From Cyanophora paradoxa (Eukaryota > Glaucocystophyceae > Cyanophorales > Cyanophoraceae): a stretch of DNA of 64,000 nucleotides. Below are positions 22,439 through 33,900 of the stretch, in pieces. The translations under genes were made by a program, and so were the position numbers. Positions within the stretch are counted from its first letter, which is position 1. Each line of letters opens with the position of its first letter. The notes under the pieces were generated by a model. That model was given only the letters and a program-made list of their open reading frames with translations. It did not search any database and was not told the origin of the DNA. The stretch is from NCBI GenBank assembly GCA_004431415.1, contig QPMI01000546.1, positions 116,657-180,656 of the forward strand, read 5' to 3'.

Positions 22439-22907
22439 CGTAGTCGCCCCAACGTGCTCAAGAAGAGCACGCTGTACTCGGGGACGACCTGCGGGGGGAC
22501 GCGGACTAATGAGCGAGGGCGAGGACGTGTGATCGACGAGAACCTCGCAGTCGAGGCTTTCCGTGGCCGGATCGGTCGGGCAGAGCGTTTTGCGAACCTC
22601 AGGGGTGCCTCCACGCGTCGCCGGCTGCAAAACGATGCTCTGTCCGGGGTACGATTGCAAATCTGCTCAATCCGCTTCCCGGCTGGTACCCGCTTCTGGT
22701 CTCTTACTGGGCTCTGTAACAGTCTGTGGCATCCACGCAGCTTTCCTGATTGCCTCGAGCGTAGCCCTGCACCCGGCGCGAGCCTGCCGGCTTGCTTCGC
22801 CTCCCGTGCCCCGCCCAGCAGCAGTTCGTCTAAGCTAGCTAGCTACAGCCCTCAGCCCTCAAGCCTCGCCAGCGCTGCGGCCGCGAGGGCCGTCCGCAAA
22901 AAACGCG
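22439..22907. other. Divergent region between phosphatase and TSNAXIP1-like genes
   Basis: About 470 bases. The minus-strand frame of the phosphatase stays open to 22660 but without an ATG, so a longer N-terminus through an upstream exon is possible. GCTAGCTAGCTAC at about 22834 is the only striking word. Confidence 0.45.
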
Positions 22908-24898
22908 ATGCCAGCGGGCGCTGCGATGCCCCGGCAGCCGTCGCCAAGGGCGCGCGTGGGGCTCACGGCTGCCGCCGCCGCTGGCGCCGTTGACATCCAG
23001 AAGCGCTTCCCCCCGCTGTGAGCCCCGCCCCGCTCCGGAGGTTCCTGGTTGCGAGGATTGACCTCCTGCCGCGATGTCGCAGAGATGCCGGCATCAAGTC
23101 CATCGAGACATGGCCCTCGACCCGGGAAGAGGTCAGCTCGACCGCCCAGAAGCCCGCTCTGCTGGTCCAGGTGGGCGCCCGCCTTGCTAGTTCGCTAGCT
23201 GGGCCGCGCCGCCGAGCTGAATCTCGCCCCGCCCCGTCCGCAGATCGAGGACGAGATAGAGAACGAGCTCGCGGCTCTCGGCGGCGCCGCGGACCCCGTC
23301 TCCCGCCTGAATGTCTTCCGGAAGGCCCTGGGTCCGCTCGGGGCCCGAATCCCAACCCGCCCCCCGCGCCCCCTGCCTTCTGACCGCGTACCCAGCGACG
23401 TACACGCGGTCCATGAAGTCGTACGCCCCGCTGCTTACCCGCATCCATGCGGAGTTCGAGCGCGCTCTCGGCACGCCGCCCCCTCCTGCCCCGACCCGGT
23501 ATCCCTCCGAACCGAGCCTGACGGGGGTACGCGCGCAGCGGAGACGACGAGGGCGCTGGACGAGGTCCTACCCCTCAAGTCCCGCCTCTCACTGATCGAG
23601 CTGGAGCATCAGAAGGAGATCCTCAGGCGCGGTTGTACCCCCGGCTCGCCCCGGCGCCTCCCCGTCTCAGACTCGGGCCGCGCAGGATACAGCGCGAGTA
23701 CGACGAGCGCATCGCTGTCTTAGAGTGCGCTGTCCCGGGGCACGGCCCGCCGGCTTTCCGGCCCTCCTGACCCCTACCCGCGCCTTCTCCAGAAAAGCGA
23801 TGCGGCGCGGGAAGGCAGCCAGGCTGAAGATCCAGGTGCTCCCTCCCGGCGCGGACGAGATTAGATTAGATCCGTGTGCGATTCGGTCTCATCCGCGGGC
23901 CGCGCGCGCAGGAGGAGAAGAGCCAGCTTGCGGCGAGGGCGGCGCGGCTCGAGAAGGAGGCGAAGGAGGCGAAGGCCGAGTACCGCGAGCAGGCGAGTCG
24001 CCCCGCTCCGCTCCCGCCCGTGCGACCCAGCGAGCGGCTCAGCGGGGCCCGGGGAGCAGTACGAGACGAACAGGTCGCTGGTGAGCAACATGCGGCACCA
24101 CGTGGACCTCCTCACCCAGGCCCAGCAGGACGCCGCCGCCCTCCCCGACCGTGCGCCGTACCCGTGGCCCTCCCTCTTTGTTTTCCGTACCCCCCTCACC
24201 CTCTGCTCCTCAGTCCAGGAGCGGTTGCGGGCGACCGAGGCCGAGCTGAGGGACGTCCGCCAGGCGCTGGCGATGTGCGTCCGGGGCGGGCGCGGGGCCG
24301 GGGTACGGCGCTCTTCTCCTTCTGAGGGGTACGGCAGCGCGGAGGCGGCGGGGCGGGACGCGAAGGCGGCCCTCCACTCGCTGCGGTCCGCCTCGCGCGT
24401 CGTCGCCGGGCTCGCCCCGGGAGCGGTACCCCCCTGCCTTCACCGAGAACCTGTACCCCCTTTGACCGGTCGGGGGTTACAGGCGGATACGGGGGACACG
24501 TCGCGCGCGTCGTCGCGGTCGGCGATGCGGTCGGAGGTGCGAGCGTACCCGTCTGTGCTGCGGCGAAAGGCGACCGGCCGCTCCGCTGAACCCGCCCCCG
24601 GCAGAGCCCTGGGCCGGACATTTCTGCCACGCCGCTGCTCAATGCGGCATCGGTGCGGATCGGAGGGGGCGGCATGAGCGCCGTAACTCCCTGCGGATCG
24701 GTTACGAACCTTCACTCTGCTTCGGGCTCTGGGCTCCCGGCGCCGGCCGCGCCGGCGCCGCTGCCGCACGGCGCCGGCATGCACACGCTCGGCGGCATCA
24801 CGCCCCGGGGATCCTTCACGAACCTGCAGCTGAAAGAGGTCCAGCTCCACCCGCCCGCCGCCCTGCCGCCGGCCGCGGCACCGGCGGGCGCCAGCTAG
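22908..24898 (+). CDS. Translin-associated factor X-interacting protein 1 (TSNAXIP1)-like coiled-coil protein
   Basis: Starts MPAGAAMPRQPSPRARVGL at 22908; the first intron is 23018-23055 (38 bases) and the second begins at 23171. Joined exons read IEDEIENELAALGGAADPV, RLNVFRKAL, TYTRSMKSYAPLLTRIHAEF, LPLKSRLSLIELEHQKEILR, QREYDERIAVLE, then long coiled-coil exons (EEKSQLAARAARLEKEAKEA, LVSNMRHHVDLLTQAQQDAA, VQERLRATEAELRDVRQAL). This order matches the TSNAXIP1 N-terminal domain (a vF-x-AF-x-Y-x-LL-x-I-x-E pattern, then LKxxL and a coiled coil). The tail is Gly/Pro/Ser-rich with two GSxTNL-type motifs and stops at 24898. The family is found in ciliated eukaryotes and linked to axonemes, so a flagellar role is inferred. 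Confidence 0.72.
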
Positions 24899-25929
24899 CC
24901 GATCTCCGGGGCCCCTTGTCCAGCGACGGGTGCCACGATACGTGTGATCGTTTACATCAGCTTCAAAAAATAATCGATATCAATCTAGCGAACTACACTA
25001 CGACTAAGCGATCAAGTTAACCGTGAAGCATCGGCAAGCGAAAGCGAATACGACAATCTGGGTGGGAAGCAGCCAGCAGCGACTTGCGGGGGCGACAGAC
25101 TGGACTAAGGGAAAACTCCGAACGTAATATCAAGTGCTGCTGTACTGTACAACGGATCAAGCTGAGAGGACGGCCTGAAGCTCGGAGTGTGTAATCCGGC
25201 AAGCGCTGGGGGGGAAAGCGGTGGCTGTTAATCGCGCGCGGGGCTCGCTCTAGCGACATTCAAGGCGAAATCGACAGCAGCTCTCTGGCACGACTGAGCG
25301 GCCGATGGACTGCATGCGCAGCACGCGGTCAAGTGCCGTGCTTGGCCAGAGTGCGATCGAGCTCGTCCACTTCAGCCGCGCTTCTCGGGCCGGGGCGCCA
25401 ACGGAACGTCGTCGGGCCCGTCCGTTGATACAGTTGTGTCTACGGACAGCCCTTTCTTCTTCGCGATGCCCTGCGTCCGCGGCCCGTCGTCAGCTTCGCA
25501 TGCGCACGGCCGCAGAGAGCGCGCGGCTTCCAGGAACGCTACTTGTCGGCAAATCGAACAGATAGTTTTAGGCCGGCAGATCTCTGTTGAACAGCTCAGA
25601 CCAAGCCAGCGAGGCCCGGCAAGCCCGTGCAGACAACGTTTCGCGGAGGAGCTCCGACTCGCTAGGGGGCGGGGCGCTCGTGTGGACGCTGAAACGACCC
25701 CTAGTGCTCTATGTTCGCAAGCCGCTCAAGTCGCAGCGCCCGGCGGCTCGCGGCCCGTCAGCCGTGCTCCAGCGTGCGTTGCTCACCTTCGCGTTTCCGC
25801 TGGGCTGCGGCGGGTGACCTGGCTGTGTAGGCTGCGGATACATCGGAGCCACTCCGGGATCCGAGCCAGAGCCGGGGCTCGGCCCCTTCGCTGCTTCGCA
25901 AGTGCTGTACCCCGCAAGAAAGTGACAAA
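24899..25929. other. Gap with no certain gene
   Basis: Mixed sequence of lower GC next to the preceding stop. A frame from about 25587 (containing EARQARADNVSRRSSDS and LVWTLKRPLVLYVRK) has a protein-like composition and could be a 5' exon of the following gene, but no splice junction can be fixed. Confidence 0.4.
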
Positions 25930-27208
25930 ATGTCAGCGACGCCCCCGGTTTCGATGCGAACGCGGTTTGCGCTCGCCGTGGCGATCCTTCAGGCGAGACG
26001 GCCCGAGTTCCGCGCCCCGGGCGCTCTCGCTCGGCTTCGAGTCTTTCTCGCACAGAGCGAGCTCCGCGACGCGCAAGCGCAGCTTTGTGCCGAGCTGTCT
26101 GAATCGCAGCGCCCCTCGAAGCAGCAGCGGATCTCGTACGCGCACGACACGCCGCGTCCCCAAGCCGCTGAGTTCGTGCCCGCCGGTGCGTGGTCGACGG
26201 CGTTGGCAAGTGTCTGCATATGCTCACTTTTCACTGTTGCAGCTAAGGTGGAGGGGAAGAGCTCCAGCGCTTCCGCTTCTGGGATGGAGGCCGACCGCGA
26301 CGCGGAGGCCGCGGCGCTGCGCGAGGTGCTCCAGAGAGCTGCGCGTATCCTCAGGCAGATGCGGGAGGCCGTCGAGGAGGGCTCGTGCTCGCGCCTTGCC
26401 CGCGGGCTGGATGCTTTCCTCGGTGCCCTTGCCCTGCTCGGACCCGCCGCGCCCGCTTGGCGTTGACCCTTTCCGCGTCGATCAGACTTGCTTCGAGATG
26501 TTCAGCTTCAGGCGTCCCAATCCGGACCGCCTCCGCTCCAATGGCGCGCCTCCAAGAACAGCGACGGCCGCGCACACGCACCCGTGGACGTCGAGGCCCT
26601 GTCCGAGGAGATCGCCGAGTTCTCCAGGTCTGCTGCACTGTAGCTCCGTGTTACTCGCTGGCCGACGCGGCGCGCAGGTGGCTGTTCGACCGCGTCCTCT
26701 CCGCCCCCGCGCCTTTCTGCGAGGGTGGGACGCTCGAGCGCCGCCCCGTTCCCATGCACGCTGAGAGGCGCCGCCGGCAGGCCTGGATCTGCGAGCGCAG
26801 TGGTGCCAGGCGGCTCGGGCGCTGGCCGCCGAGCCGGCGGCCCGGGAGGCCGTCCTCTCCGCGGCTTCCGAGGCGCTCCTCCGCCTGGCCCGGCGGCTCG
26901 CCCTCTTCGCCCCCGTCGCCGGCCCCCCGCCCGCTCCCAGTAGGCCCGGCCCCGCCCCCGGCTCCAGCGCCGTACCCCCCACCCTCTCCGAGCTCGAGCG
27001 GGCCCGTCTCCTCTTCTCGCTCCTGGAGGGCGCAGTGCACCCCTCGAGCCCGGGCGAGGCGTGGACGCGGGACGCTGCCGAGCTCGGGCGCCTGTGCTCC
27101 CGGCCCGACGTGGGGGCCAGAAGCCCAGGCTTCGCGGCGTGCGCGGGGCGGCTCCGCGACCTCGCCCCCCGGCCGCCGGACAGTCTTGTCTCCTCGGACG
27201 AGGTCTGA
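25930..27208 (+). CDS. Hypothetical protein, helical, multi-exon
   Basis: I do not recognise a family. Protein-like exons include SELRDAQAQLCAELSESQRP (about 26055-26120), DAEAAALREVLQRAARILRQ (about 26298-26358), APVDVEALSEEIAEFSR (about 26578-26628), WLFDRVLSAPAPFCE (26680-26725) and a last exon from about 26805 with LRLARRLALFAPVAG and LSELERARLLFSLLEGA, ending SSDEV at TGA 27206-27208. The predicted protein is Ala/Leu/Arg-rich and mainly helical, with no signal peptide or membrane segment in the parts read. The start is uncertain (ATG at 25930 or 26284). One junction (after LGPAAP) only works in frame with a GC donor. Confidence 0.5.
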
Positions 27209-27507
27209 AATATGAATATGAAACCTGTAAATTCGAACCGTGAAGCGCTTTAATTTCGTGGCGCCCCAGCGCGCCCCCTGGCCGCCGCGCGCGCGCGCCT
27301 TCAGATCTCTCATCGCCCCCTGGCCGCCGCACGCACCTCTAGGTCTCTCACGTCAGCCAGTCACGTCGAAGTCACGCCAGCCAACCGCGAGCTGTACAGC
27401 GCGCGAGCTAGCGGCTCGGTGCCTCTGTACCCGTCCGCGCGCGTCTGTGGGAGCGTTCGTTTCGCGGAACTCCGGCCTCCTGGGCGCGTGGGGCCGCCGT
27501 GGGGCCG

Positions 27508-27930
27508 ATGAAGCTCAACGTGACGGTCGCTGGAACTTCTTTCGTCGTGCCGTGCGGCGACGGGCAGATTCTCGTCAGCGCTCTCATCGACCTGACGCTC
27601 CAGCGGGCGAAGAAGCGCCTCTCGACGGTGCGCAGCGCATGAACATCATTCTAGAGCCCGAAAGAAGGGTCTCAGCGCGTGCGGAGAGCGCGCCGATCTC
27701 TACTAGATCTGACCGGATATCGATCTCCCGACGTCTTTCCAGGGCTCCGATGCTCCGCTGCGCATTAGACTCCTCCGGAACTCGCATGGAGCGATCCTGG
27801 TTCGTCGGCCCCGCCGCGCCGGTCCGTGCGTATACGCGCACGCAAACGCCGCGCCATTCGCGCGCAGGACGACGAGGATCTGGTCGCCGACGTTTTGAAC
27901 GACAACGAACTCGTCATCGCGGAGGTGGAG
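27508..27930 (+). other. N-terminal ubiquitin-like (beta-grasp) fold module
   Basis: Exons 27508-27627, 27743-27799 and the start of 27868-28134 join to KLNVTVAG, TSFVVPCGDGQILVSALIDL (second strand and helix), LRIRLLRNSHGAIL and DDEDLVADVLNDNELVIAEV. This is the strand-strand-helix-strand-strand order of ubiquitin-like folds. The exact subfamily is not clear. Confidence 0.6.
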
Positions 27931-30900
27931 GAGGGCTCCGCGCCTGCCCCCGCCGCTCCTCCGCAAGCCGCGGCGTCTCCCGCGACCGCAGCTGCTGCGA
28001 CGACACCGACGTCACCCGTGAGCGCTTCGCGCTATCGCATTGATACGCGATGGGATCACATGGTGCGGCAGCCTGCGCCGCAGCCTCGAGCACCGTTCGA
28101 ATTCCAGCCGGCCTCTGGCGGCCCCGAATTCCAGGTTTATCTCCGCTCTCTTTTTGGCCGGCTGCATCTTAGAGGGTGCAGCAGCCACAGCAGGCGCCGC
28201 CGGCCCCCGGGCCTTTCGTCTTCAGCGCTGGCGGGCGCGCTCCCCAGGTATTTGTACCGGTACCCCTGCCCCTGCCTCCGCTTGTTCTGAGCCGCGGGAT
28301 CGCATCTAGACTCCACCCCAGCAGCCGGCCGCAGGGCAGCCGGGTCAGCAGCAGCAGACGCCCCCAGCGCCCGGGACTTTCGCGTTCAGCTTTGGCGGGA
28401 GCGCCCCCCAGGTGCTTGTACCCCTGTCCCTGCCCACGGACCTCTCTCTGACGGGGAGGCTTGTACCCGGCGCGCAGCAGGGCACGCCGCCCGGCGGCCG
28501 AGGGCAGGGGGCGGAGCAAGCGCCGGCCCAGCAGCCGCGGGAGGAGGAGGAAGACGATCTGTACGGGGACGGGGGCGGGGAGCCCATGCAGGACGAGGAA
28601 GACGAGGAGGAAGAGGACGAGGAGGGCGACGAGGACGAGGAGGGAAGCGATGACGAGGAGGAGGACGAAGAAGGCTATGACGAGGAGGAGGAGGAATACG
28701 GCGAGGACGAGGACGAGGAGGAGGAGGGGGAGGAGGAGGTGGCCCCCAGGATCTAGAGCGCGCGATGGGATCCACTTCTTCTGACGCGTCGTTCAGGGAT
28801 ACGAGCCGGAGCCGCCATTCGGGTGCCCTTCGTGCGGGAACCCTTCGTGCGGCAGGCGCGCCGAGGAGGAGGAAGAGGAGGAGGAAGAGCAAGGTGGGAA
28901 CTCTGACGGCTCGCTGCCCCGGCCCCGCTCTCCCCGACCCGCGGGGCGGCAGGCGCCGCCGCCGGGGGACCGGCCGCGGCTCGGCCGGCGGCGGCGGCGG
29001 CCGGCGGGCGGATCCGCTTCCGGCGCTGGTGGAGGCGTGGCCTGGCGGGCCGATCGACGTGTACGCTCTCCTGTGCCCCGCGGCTCGGACCCGGAGCGCG
29101 CCGCCGAGCGCGAGCTCGCGGCGCCGCGGCCAACGCCGGCCGCCGAGCTGCGGCGGCACATCGGCGCGCTCGCCCGCCAGTTTCACCCCGACAAGGTTCG
29201 CGGCTGATTCGTTCCGATGCCGCCCGGCCGGTGGCGCTGCTGACCGGCCCGCGGCCCGTCCCCGCAGTTCCTGCAGGTCCACGGGGGCGTGCTGCCGCCG
29301 GGCGCCGTGCTGATCGCCAGCGCCCGGGCACGGGCCGTGTGCGAGGTGCATTCCCCTTAGATCCCCGCCCCGCCCCGCCCCGCTCCCACACCAAGGCGCG
29401 CCCCTCTGACCACCGGACCCGGACGATCCCCGCAGGCCCTCGTCATGGCCCGCGAGCTCCTCGTCGACGGGTACGTGCCCACTCGCGAGCTTTCTAGCCC
29501 CTCGCGCCCTTCGCCCGGCTCAAGGGGGTCTGCTTGCGCAGGAAGCGCGTGAGCGTCCTCGGGCGCCCCTCGGTCAACCTCGCCGAGTACAAGGGGCTCC
29601 TCAGTGCGTGTCTCGTCCCCCTGCTTCTCAGCTCCGCCTGCCCCTGCGGCTCACCCGCGCCGGGGGGCGCCGCGCCGCAGGGACCGCCCTCCGGACGCGC
29701 GCGGCGAGGCCGCGCAAGTGCGGGTGCGTCGCGCAGTCGTGCGGGGCGTGGTGCGCGTGCCGCGGCTGCCACGCCCCGGCGGCCGCGGCGGTGCCCGCGG
29801 CCCGCGCAAACGCCGGCCAGTTCGAGACCGTCTCCTTCCGCGTGCGCCCCCGATGGCGTTCTCTCGCACCGCGAAATCGGTTTTGCGGCTCACTCTCGCG
29901 GGGGCAGGTGAAGACGCTGGCCGGGGCGGCGAGCGTGGCGGTCCGCCTGCCCCGCACGGCCCTCGTGCGCGACATCGACCGCTTCGCCGCCGCGCTCGCC
30001 CCCGGCCCCCGGTCCCGCCCCGCCCCACGCCCGCCGCTCCGCCGTTCTGCCCCATCCCGTTTTTCTGACACCCATCTCTGGACCGCAGGGCGGCGGGGGG
30101 CGGCCAGTATGTCCGCCACGGCCGCACGCTCGGCCCCGAGCAGACCCTCTTCTGTGCGCCTCTTCTGGGTCTGTGAGCCGAAGACGCAGACTGATGCCGG
30201 CTGCAGCGGCGGGCATCCAAGAGGGGGAGACCCTCGTCTACATCGTCGGCGGGAGCGGCCCCGGTGCCCTTCTCCGATCTTCCTTCGTTCTCCTTCGCCG
30301 GCTGACCGCCGGCGGCGAGCAGCGCCGCGGGCGCCGGCGCGGCGGAACCCGGCGGCCGGCGACGACGGCGTGCTGTACCACGAGAGCCCCTTCGCGGCGC
30401 ACGCCGAGGCCTGGACTGCGGGGCTCGACGGCCCAGGCGCCGGCGAGGAGATCGGGGCCGGGGCCGGCTCGCTGCGGCTGGTGGTGACGGACGGGACGGG
30501 GCGGGCGCCCCCGCAGCCCCTCGTCGTCTCCCGCACCGTCTCCCTCGCCCACCTCCGCGAGGCGCGCTCGCTCGAAGGCGGCGCCGCGGCCCGCGCGCCC
30601 CCTTCCCGGCTCTCATTCGCGTCGGCGCGGCCTCAGGTCGCTGCGCGCATGGTGGTGCCCGGTGGCGGGGAGCCCCCGCCGGGGCGCGGCGTCCACCTCT
30701 ACACCCGGTCCGCGTCCGTCTCCTCGGCGCGGCCCGAACGCCAGCCTGGCTAACATGCATATGGCCGCCGCCTCCGCTCCAGGGAGATGGCGCTGGACGC
30801 GGACGAGGACCGGGCGCGCCTGCCCCTCTCCGCCTGGGGCCTCGCCAGCAACGACGAGGTCCGCCGTACCCGGCTGCGCGCGTTCGGATCACCTGATCCG

Positions 30901-33900
30901 ACCTGGCGCCTCATCTGAGCAGATCATCGCCATCCCGTACTCCTCGGAGCCGATCCTGCGGCGGGGCCCCGCCGCCGCCGCCGCCGCAGAGTACAAGGGC
31001 GCCGCCGGGGAAGACGATGAGCCGGAGCGCGCCCCCGCGGCCCCGTCACCGCCGCCGCCGGCGGCCGCGCCCCCCGCGGCGCGCCCCAGGCCGGCGAACA
31101 GCGACTCTGGGGCGGGCGCACGGGCCTCTTCGCGGCGTCGCCCTTCTGGCAGCCGGCGAGCGCGCGGCAGACGCCGGCCGGCGTCGCCTGCCTCCTCGCC
31201 TCCCTCTACGTCGTCTCCGTCGCCGCCCAGAACGGCACCGCCGGCGGCGGCGGCGGCGGGGAGGGCGAGGGTGAGGGCGAGGGCGAGGGCGGGGGCGCCG
31301 GGGCCCCTCCCTCCCGCCGCCCGCGCCTCGGTCGCCGTCGCGCGGCTGCTGCGCCTCTCGCGCCTCCCGCCGGCGGCCGCGGCGCTGGGCTCGGTGCTGC
31401 GGGGGGCGGCGCTGGGCGACGCGGGGCGCGGGGCGCTCGCGGAGGGCCTCTGGCGGGCCTTCCGGGCCCTCTCGCCGCCCTCGGTCCGGGGCGAGGCGCT
31501 CTTCGAGCGGAGCCAGGCGCTGCTGGCCTGGCTCCTCCGCGCGGCGGAGGGCCCCGAGGAGGAGGCCGAGGCCCGCGCCGTCGCGGCGGCCCTCGTGCGG
31601 CTCGACCTCTCGTGCCCCCTCAGCAGCGCCCGCGTCGTGCGGCCGGCCGCCGTGGACGGCGACCCCGCGGCGCCCGTCTTCAGCCACGGGGCGGCCTCGG
31701 AGCGGCTGCCCTGCGACGTCCCCGCCGCCTCGGGCTCGCTCCGCCTCTCCGGCGACGACGCGGCGCGTCTGGTGGACCTGCCGGCGCGGCACCCCGTCAG
31801 CCGCGCCCTCCTCGCCCACCCCGGCCTCTCCTGCCCCGTCCTCTTCTGCGAGGCGCTCCTCCCCGGCGCCGCCGAGCGCGCCGCGCTCCGGCGGCAGCTC
31901 CTCGGGGGCGAGGCCGCCGACGAGGCGGCCGCCGCCCTCGCCGCGCTCTCGGGCCCCGCGCCCCCCGCCCCGCTCGACGCCGCCGCGCTGGACGCCGAGC
32001 TGCGCCGCTCGGCGCCGTGGCTCTGCCTCAAGCCGACGCTTGCGCTGAAGGGCGCGGTGCGCTGGCCCTGCGTGACCCTCTACGTGGGCGAGTTTCTGGA
32101 CGAGTCGGCGGGGCCCCTCTGCTCCGTCGCCGTCGGCCGCGGCAAGGGCGGCGGGGTCCGCTTACGCTTCCCCCCGCTGCAAAACTCCTTACTGCTTCCT
32201 TCTGACCCGAGGAGCGCAGCCCAACAACACGGTGCTCTTCGTGCCGGTGCCCGGCGTCGAGGCCAACATCGACCCCGACGACCTCGCCCGCGCCGTGCGC
32301 CCGCCTTCGATTTAGGAGTCTGAGCCCCTCCTGATCATGAGCGGTCGGCAGCTGGGAGGGGCGGCAAGCGAGGCGGGCGGGCGGCTCGACGAGCGGCCGG
32401 CCCGCGAGGCGCGCCTCCCCCGACCCTACGCGCGCCCCGCTCAGCCTCTCGCTCCCCGCCCCCGCCCGCGCAGGCGGTGCTGGCGCTGCTGGACGTCTCG
32501 GACTCGATGGCGCTCCCCTGGGACACCACCGCCTCCCCGGGCGGCTCCGGCCCGCCCCTCAGCGCCCCGCCCCCAGCCTCTTCCTCCCCGCCGCTCACGC
32601 GGCCCGCTTCCGCGCAGAGGCGGGGACGATGAGCCGCATGGACGCCGTGAAGGCCCTCTTCCACGCCTTCGCCAACCGCACCATGGCCCGCCCCGCCCCG
32701 CCCCGCCTAAGACGCGCCTAAGACCCCGCCTAAGACTTTAGACTCGGGCGCAAGGGGGATCTGAGATAAGAAGGCGGCCTCAGATGATAAGCTGAGAATC
32801 AAAACGGGGCGCACGCGCCTCCCCGCCCCACCCCGCCCCGCGCACGTCCGCCCGCCCGTGCGACGGCGCGCGCAGGCGTACGACCTGTGCCACGAGGTCG
32901 GCCTCGTCCTCTTCGGCGAGAACGCGCGCCCGCCCCGCCCCTCCCCGCCCCTCCCCCCGATGAGACGGCGGCGGGGAGGCCGACGCCGGCTCGGGCGTGC
33001 GCGCAGGTGAAGACGACGTGCCCGCTCACGCCGGCGCTGGAGGCCTTCAAGCTCCACGTCGACAACGCGCGCCCCCTCTCCCCTCCCCCACCCCACCCCC
33101 CTCCTCCTCCTCCGGCCCCTAGGCCTCGATCTGACTTGGTCTCTCGGGGGCGGGGCGGCAGGCGAGCGTGCAGCGGGGCACGCGCATCTTCGACGCCCTC
33201 CAGGTACCCCCATCCTCCTCCTCCTTGCCCCCGCGCCTTCCCCTCGATCGGACACTGCCCGGCCAGCGCGCGCTGCGGGAGCTGGAGAGCGCCTCCGCCG
33301 CCGCCCGCGCCCGCGGCGCCCCGCCCTTCTTCCGGTGACCCCAACCTCTAGCTGAATCTCTAGATCTCCTTCAGCCACAGAGACGATAAATATCATGAGC
33401 TCTTCGGAGCATCGCGCGTCTTTTTCTAAAGCTCGCGCCCCCGCGCACCCCCCAGCCCGGCGCCACCTCCTCTAGATTCGAGCCCTCTGAGCCGCGCCCG
33501 CGGGCAGGCGGGTGCTGGTGTTCACGGACGGGGCGGACACGGGCTCGAGCGCGGACCCCTTCGAGCTCTGCCGCCTCCTCGCCGCCGCCCGCGTCGCCGT
33601 CGACGCCGTCCTCCTCGGTCCGCCCCCGCCCCGCCCAGCCCCTTGGCCTCCTCCAGCTCTCCCTGCGGCCCTCCGTCCCGCGCCTCCTCCTGCTCCCCCC
33701 CTCACCTGGGGGCAGGGCCGGCCGGGGAGACGGACGCCGACCTGAAGGCCCTCGTCCACGCCACCGGCGGGCCCGCCCCGCCCCGCCCCGCCCCGCCCAG
33801 CGTGGGCACCCGGCCTGAGCCGCCCCGCTCGGGCCGGGCAGGTACTGCTTCCGCCCGGGGAACCTCCCCGAGGCCATGCGCCTCTTCGAGAACGAGTGCG

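Noticed and set aside
25436-26764. 442-codon plus-strand frame
   Set aside because: Composition is Arg/Ser/Pro-rich without periodicity, and the protein-like exons in this region lie in other frames.
30248-30291. True ubiquitin with a conjugatable Gly-Gly end
   Set aside because: The GG follows the last strand three residues early and the chain continues, so it is an internal ubiquitin-like domain.
30662-32323. 553-codon frame taken as one exon
   Set aside because: Only the part after about 31330 is protein-like in this frame; the first part is intron plus exons in other frames.
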